Assembly: GCA_900540335.1 (NCBI GenBank)
Contig: UQFC01000049.1
Coordinates: forward strand, 1-18,402
Length of the DNA stretch: 18,402 nucleotides
Reading direction: 5' to 3'
Source: an uncultured Clostridium sp.
GTDB lineage: Bacteria; Bacillota; Clostridia; Lachnospirales; Lachnospiraceae
How positions within the stretch are numbered: position 1 is the first letter of the stretch; every line of letters begins with the position of its first letter. The position numbers and the translations under genes were made by a program. Below, one piece after another: positions 15,121 to 18,402 of this stretch. The notes beneath the pieces were generated by a model. That model was not told the origin of the DNA, ran no database searches, and saw only the letters and a list, made by a program, of their open reading frames with translations.

Positions 15121-16921
15121 AGTCTGGAATTTCACTCCACCTTTTCTTGAAATAGTGGGCAGCCATTTTCGGCCGTCTGTCCCTGGTAAACAGTCCTTTT
15201 TTATTGCCGTCTGCTCTCATACAGCCCTGAACTGTGGCAAAATCGGCAAATCCCCACACATGCTCTCCGATAAAAAAGCTTCTCTTATCGAATTCTGCAT
15301 TCTGGCGGCGATAAAACTCCATCTGATACTCTTCGCTGAACATTTCCGGAACAGTCTCATGAATTCCGGCAATCGCATCAGCTCCGTATTCTGTTACCAT
15401 AACCGGCTTTCCCTGTTTTTCCCAGAAATCCAGTTCCTGATTCCAGGCATAGCAGGCGGCGTCCAGATTTCCTGACAGATTGTACCACCCGTAATACCGG
15501 TTAATGCACACCACATCCATGGTCCGCGTTACCAGATCCCGTTCATAATTATTCTGACAGCAGACAAAGGTCACCGGACGGTTCTGGGGATCCAGACTGT
15601 GCGTATATTCATACAGGGTATGCCAGTATTCGTAAGCTGACTCAGGAAAATGCTCTGTATCCGGCTCATTTCCCATTGACCACATAACTACTGACGGATG
15701 ATTTTTATCCCGGGCAATCATTTCCCGAAGCACCTGTTCATGGTGTTCCCGGACAGGAAAGGTTTCATAGGGGTTCTGTGCTTCCCCTGCGCCGATTCCC
15801 ACAGCCGGTGTCTCATCAATCACCACAATTCCTTCTCTGTCGCAGAGTTCGTACATCTCCTCCGCATAAGGATAATGACTGGTCCGGAAGGAATTTGCGT
15901 GAAGCCAGTGAATCAGGCCCACATCCTTGACATCCAGACACAGATCCAGTCCTCTTCCATGAAAGGCAGAATCCTCATGCTTTCCAAATCCCTTAAAATA
16001 AAAAGGCTTTTCATTAATGAGAAATTTCGTCCCCTCTACCCGGACTGTGCGGATGCCAAACATCTGTTCATACACATCTTCCCCACAGGAAATCCGGGCT
16101 GTATACAGATACGGCGTTCCGGGCCACGGCCACCACAGCTTTGCCTGAGGAATCCGAAGACGCCCTGCATCGCCTGTTCCTCTGGCCACGCAATTTCTGT
16201 TTTCGTCAAGGATCTCTATGACAGTCATTTCAGAAATCAGATTCTCCCGCTCTCCGCCTTTTACAGAAACAGCGTATTCCACAAGTCCATCTGCTCCTTC
16301 AACAGACGGAACCAGAGTAATATCATCTATATAAATTTCCGGTGTTGTATACAGACGAACCGGACGGTTGATGCCTGCATAGTTAAAAAAATCAAAATTG
16401 GGTATGTTCTGCGGCTTTGCCCACCGCTTTGCCGCTTCTACACTGGGCACTCCCGGATTATCAGAACCAAAAAAGGCAATGGCACCTTCATTTCCCACAG
16501 GAAGAGTTCCATGATGGATCCGGTTGTCTGCCGCAACCGTAAGGATTCCTCGCGTTCCTGCCGGAATCAAATCCGTAATTTCTACCTCAAAGGGCAGGAA
16601 GCCGCCCTTATGCTCTGCAGCCAGCTTTCCGTTGATATACACCCTTGCTGCATGTGTCACTGCATCAAAGCGGAGAACAAGGCGCTGTCCCTTCAGACTG
16701 GCCGGTACAGCAACGGTTCTCTCATAATACACCCAGCCATAATGATTTCTGTATGCCGGATCCTCTTTTTGATCGTTATAGGACGCAGGAACAGAAATCA
16801 GCTCCGGCGCCTTCAGGCTCCCGCAGGTTTCTCCCGGTTCCCCGGCGTCTCCCAGTTCAAAATTCCAGATTCCGGATAAATCCATCACAGCCCGTACTTC
16901 ATTTTCTCTTGGATACAACAT
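15101..16921 (-). CDS. uidA: Beta-glucuronidase, glycoside hydrolase family 2
   Basis: A 606-residue GH2 enzyme with N-terminal jelly roll (about 10-185), immunoglobulin-like domain (about 190-290) and TIM barrel (about 295-600). The acid/base is Glu419 in WSMGNEPD and the nucleophile is Glu511 in VTEYGAD. NKK (573-575) gives the N-x-K pair that recognises the glucuronate carboxylate, which separates glucuronidases from galactosidases. The active-site loop after ETPAVG is about 15 residues shorter than in E. coli GusA, so it may prefer other glucuronides. No signal peptide, so it is cytoplasmic; the uptake system is not in the window. Start: the ATG at 16921 follows GGAGAG, and further upstream codons overlap a TATAAT box. 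Confidence 0.93.
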   Translation of the reverse strand: MLYPRENEVRAVMDLSGIWNFELGDAGEPGETCGSLKAPELISVPASYNDQKEDPAYRNHYGWVYYERTVAVPASLKGQRLVLRFDAVTHAARVYINGKLAAEHKGGFLPFEVEITDLIPAGTRGILTVAADNRIHHGTLPVGNEGAIAFFGSDNPGVPSVEAAKRWAKPQNIPNFDFFNYAGINRPVRLYTTPEIYIDDITLVPSVEGADGLVEYAVSVKGGERENLISEMTVIEILDENRNCVARGTGDAGRLRIPQAKLWWPWPGTPYLYTARISCGEDVYEQMFGIRTVRVEGTKFLINEKPFYFKGFGKHEDSAFHGRGLDLCLDVKDVGLIHWLHANSFRTSHYPYAEEMYELCDREGIVVIDETPAVGIGAGEAQNPYETFPVREHHEQVLREMIARDKNHPSVVMWSMGNEPDTEHFPESAYEYWHTLYEYTHSLDPQNRPVTFVCCQNNYERDLVTRTMDVVCINRYYGWYNLSGNLDAACYAWNQELDFWEKQGKPVMVTEYGADAIAGIHETVPEMFSEEYQMEFYRRQNAEFDKRSFFIGEHVWGFADFATVQGCMRADGNKKGLFTRDRRPKMAAHYFKKRWSEIPDFDYKPF

Positions 16922-16954
16922 GGTTCCACACTCTCCTTTTTCAAACTGCTTCCT

Positions 16955-17003
16955 ATTATACCTGAGCCGTTCTGCCGGAAACATGGAATTTCTTGTGAGA
17001 AAT
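16955..17003 (-). promoter_or_regulatory. Beta-glucuronidase promoter and upstream palindrome
   Basis: A perfect -10 TATAAT (minus strand 16960-16955) lacks a good -35. About 28 bases upstream is the palindrome ATTTCTTGTGAGAAAT (16988-17003, perfect 6-bp arms, 4-base centre). A weak -35 with an adjacent palindrome is the layout of an activator-dependent promoter, but a repressor is also possible. Confidence 0.55.
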
Positions 17004-17023
17004 CTGTACTTTCTATGACAATT

Positions 17024-17662
17024 TTAAGATACCCCGTTCTTCAGGCAGATATCTGACAGGCAGCACTTTTCGCAAAATGGTTTTGTCCGCGCTGTGCATA
17101 CATCCCGTCCATGAAACACCAGCCTGTGACAGAAATCACTTCCCTCCTCCGGAGGAACCAGCTTCCACAGGGCCATCTCCACACGCTTCGGCTCCTTGAT
17201 ATTGTCTACCAGTCCCATCCGGTTCACCAGGCGGATGCAGTGTGTATCTGTAACAATCGCCGGCTTTCCAAACACATCTCCCATAATCAGATTGGCGCTT
17301 TTCCGTCCGACTCCCGGCAGCCTCAAAAGAGAATCAAAATCATCCGGCACCCGGCCATGAAATTCATCCCGAAGCATTTTCATACATCCGCTGATGTCTC
17401 TGGCCTTGCTGCGGCCCAGTCCGCAGGGCTTTACAATCTCCTCAATCTCCTCCACCGATGCCTCTGCCAGAGCATCAATATCCGGAAATTTTTCATAAAG
17501 CTTCGGTACTACCACATTCACCCTGGCATCCGTACACTGTGCGGCCAGACGCACACTGACCAGAAGCTTCCATGCCTCTTCGTAATCCAGGGTACAGCCT
17601 GCATCCGGGTACTCTTTTTTCAGCCGTTCAATAATTTCCAGTGTCCGTTCTTCTTTTGTCAT
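17024..17662 (-). CDS. nth: Endonuclease III (DNA glycosylase/AP lyase)
   Basis: A 212-residue HhH-GPD base-excision enzyme removing oxidised pyrimidines. The helix-hairpin-helix LPGVGRKSANLIMG carries the catalytic Lys121, and Asp139 sits in VTDTHCIRLVNRMG; both match E. coli Lys120/Asp138 within one position. Four C-terminal cysteines (189, 197, 200, 206) should hold a 4Fe-4S cluster, but the first gap is 7 residues instead of the usual 6. The ATG at 17662 is chosen because it overlaps the upstream stop (ATGA) and gives the family's normal length; a longer frame adds 35 unrelated residues. No terminator is evident before the beta-glucuronidase promoter. Confidence 0.95.
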   Translation of the reverse strand: MTKEERTLEIIERLKKEYPDAGCTLDYEEAWKLLVSVRLAAQCTDARVNVVVPKLYEKFPDIDALAEASVEEIEEIVKPCGLGRSKARDISGCMKMLRDEFHGRVPDDFDSLLRLPGVGRKSANLIMGDVFGKPAIVTDTHCIRLVNRMGLVDNIKEPKRVEMALWKLVPPEEGSDFCHRLVFHGRDVCTARTKPFCEKCCLSDICLKNGVS

Positions 17663-18255
17663 CGTTTTCTTTGCTCCTCTGCCCATTTTTTTACAGCCTG
17701 TCCCATTTCCTCTATGGTCATCCCGTCTGTCTTTAAAAAATCCACATTCTCTCTGCCTGAAAACCATTTTCTTTTCAAAGGCATCATATGCTTCACATAA
17801 TACTCAAAAAATTCCCGGGAACGTGTCTCGTCCCCCTCTTTGTTTTTGCGCAGCCACTCCTCAGAGGCATCCAGAAATAAGATTCTCTGAGGAAGGCAGA
17901 CTTGAATCCGTTCCAGTTCCTCCCGAAGCGGTGTCTCCACATCCCAATCCAGTCCCATGGAACGGGGATAGTTCAGCGTGTAAAAAACGATCTCCTCTGC
18001 CCCAAAATCCATGACCGTACAGGGATAACCTTTGCAGGCCTCCCACCTTCTTACTTCATTCATCAGCCACAGCTTCTGAATTTCCAGATAATCCTCATAT
18101 TTATTTTTATTCAGGCCTCTTCTCCGAATTTCTTTAATTACAGACTGATTTGCTTCATAGCTTACATGAATCTCCGGAAGACAGACTTCCAGATATCTCG
18201 CTGCGGTTGTCTTTCCCGCTGCCATAGACCCCTGAAGCGACAAAAACAGCGGCAT
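17659..18255 (-). CDS. P-loop kinase-like ATP-binding protein
   Basis: A 198-residue AAA/zeta-toxin/nucleoside-kinase-like protein. Walker A is GSMAAGKTT (9-17). A lid-like segment RKNKEGDETRSREFFEYYV has several basic residues, preceded by ILFLDAS, which resembles the strand before the lid in small-molecule kinases. The substrate is not identifiable; nucleosides, small molecules or proteins are possible. Start: the ATG at 18255 follows GGAGGG by 5 bases; a longer frame to 18327 overlaps the promoter and is rejected. The stop overlaps the nth start, implying coupled expression, although no shared function is obvious. Confidence 0.75.
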   Translation of the reverse strand: MPLFLSLQGSMAAGKTTAARYLEVCLPEIHVSYEANQSVIKEIRRRGLNKNKYEDYLEIQKLWLMNEVRRWEACKGYPCTVMDFGAEEIVFYTLNYPRSMGLDWDVETPLREELERIQVCLPQRILFLDASEEWLRKNKEGDETRSREFFEYYVKHMMPLKRKWFSGRENVDFLKTDGMTIEEMGQAVKKWAEEQRKR

Positions 18256-18308
18256 AAAATCCCTCCTGTCCGTATAATTCTCCAGGAATCTGTTCTTCCC
18301 GTGACGCA

Positions 18309-18338
18309 AGTATATCACAATTTTCATTCTCCTGACTA
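18309..18338 (-). promoter_or_regulatory. Extended -10 promoter of the kinase-nth operon
   Basis: On the minus strand, TGA-TATACT (-10 at 18314-18309) with a weak TAGTCA (18338-18333) 18 bases upstream. Start near 18302, giving a leader of about 47 bases. Confidence 0.6.
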
Positions 18339-18360
18339 CTGATTCTGCAGCGAAACCTCA

Positions 18361-18387
18361 TAAAAAAGAAGCTTGCCCGCGAGCTTC
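18361..18387 (-). terminator. Terminator of an off-window minus-strand gene
   Basis: On the minus strand, GAAGCTCG pairs with CAAGCTTC (18387-18380 with 18375-18368, one G-U) around a 4-base loop, followed by TTTTTTATG. It ends a gene lying beyond the right edge. Confidence 0.75.
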
Positions 18388-18402
18388 TCCGCCTGCGGCG
18401 GG
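18361..18402 (-). repeat. Structured repeat resembling the left-end block
   Basis: Minus-strand words CCGCCGCA, GGCG, CTCGCGG and AGC, then a T-run, appear in the same order as plus-strand 29-60. An additional CCGCC/GGCGG stem precedes the terminator. It is cut by the window edge. Confidence 0.4.

Noticed and set aside
15698..16879. Long plus-strand frame opposite the beta-glucuronidase
   Set aside because: The minus-strand GH2 protein has complete catalytic motifs; the opposite frame has no recognisable features.

Overview
The window looks like a chromosomal segment of a gut Firmicute, most likely Lachnospiraceae / Clostridium cluster XIVa. This rests on the ylxM-ffh-rpsP-khpA order, Gram-positive style ribosome binding sites and sigma-A promoters, a lipoprotein solute-binding protein, a beta-glucuronidase, and XdhC-type molybdenum-hydroxylase maturation genes. 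The species is not resolved. I see no rRNA, tRNA, CRISPR, transposase, integrase or phage gene. The coding genes found look intact, and no intergenic gap exceeds 300 bases.

Layout. (1) 1-2531, minus strand: the signal-recognition-particle/ribosome operon ylxM-ffh-rpsP-khpA, with a near-consensus promoter in front of ylxM and a terminator after khpA, followed by a block of palindromic intergenic repeats. (2) 2574-5938, minus: a membrane permease followed by an asparagine-synthetase-like protein that has lost the glutaminase cysteine. (3) 6125-7513, plus: an NSS-family sodium-coupled amino-acid symporter, closed by a bidirectional terminator. (4) 7623-14198: a divergent locus. Leftward it encodes a solute-binding lipoprotein, a MobA-like/ModE-like HTH fusion and an XdhC-family protein. 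Rightward it encodes a FecCD permease, an ABC ATPase and a methyltransferase/P-loop NTPase fusion. Both arms are tightly packed, with ATGA or longer overlaps at three junctions. (5) 14250-16921, minus: a cytoplasmic beta-glucuronidase and a discoidin-like protein with its own strong promoter. (6) 17024-18255, minus: a P-loop kinase-like protein overlapping endonuclease III. A terminator of an off-window gene lies at the right edge.

The most interesting region is locus 4. It reads as a coherent metal/cofactor system. A FecCD-type importer (the MolBCA type of molybdate/tungstate importer has this fold) is split over two divergent transcripts. One also carries a regulator-like fusion of a degenerate molybdenum-cofactor nucleotidyltransferase domain to a ModE-like DNA-binding domain, plus an XdhC maturation factor. 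The other ends in a methyltransferase-NTPase fusion. The 191-base control region has two near-consensus promoters that face each other, with a 16+9+16 inverted repeat lying across the plus -10 element and both predicted start sites. That suggests one regulator controls both arms. The transported substrate and the fusion's reaction cannot be read from sequence alone.
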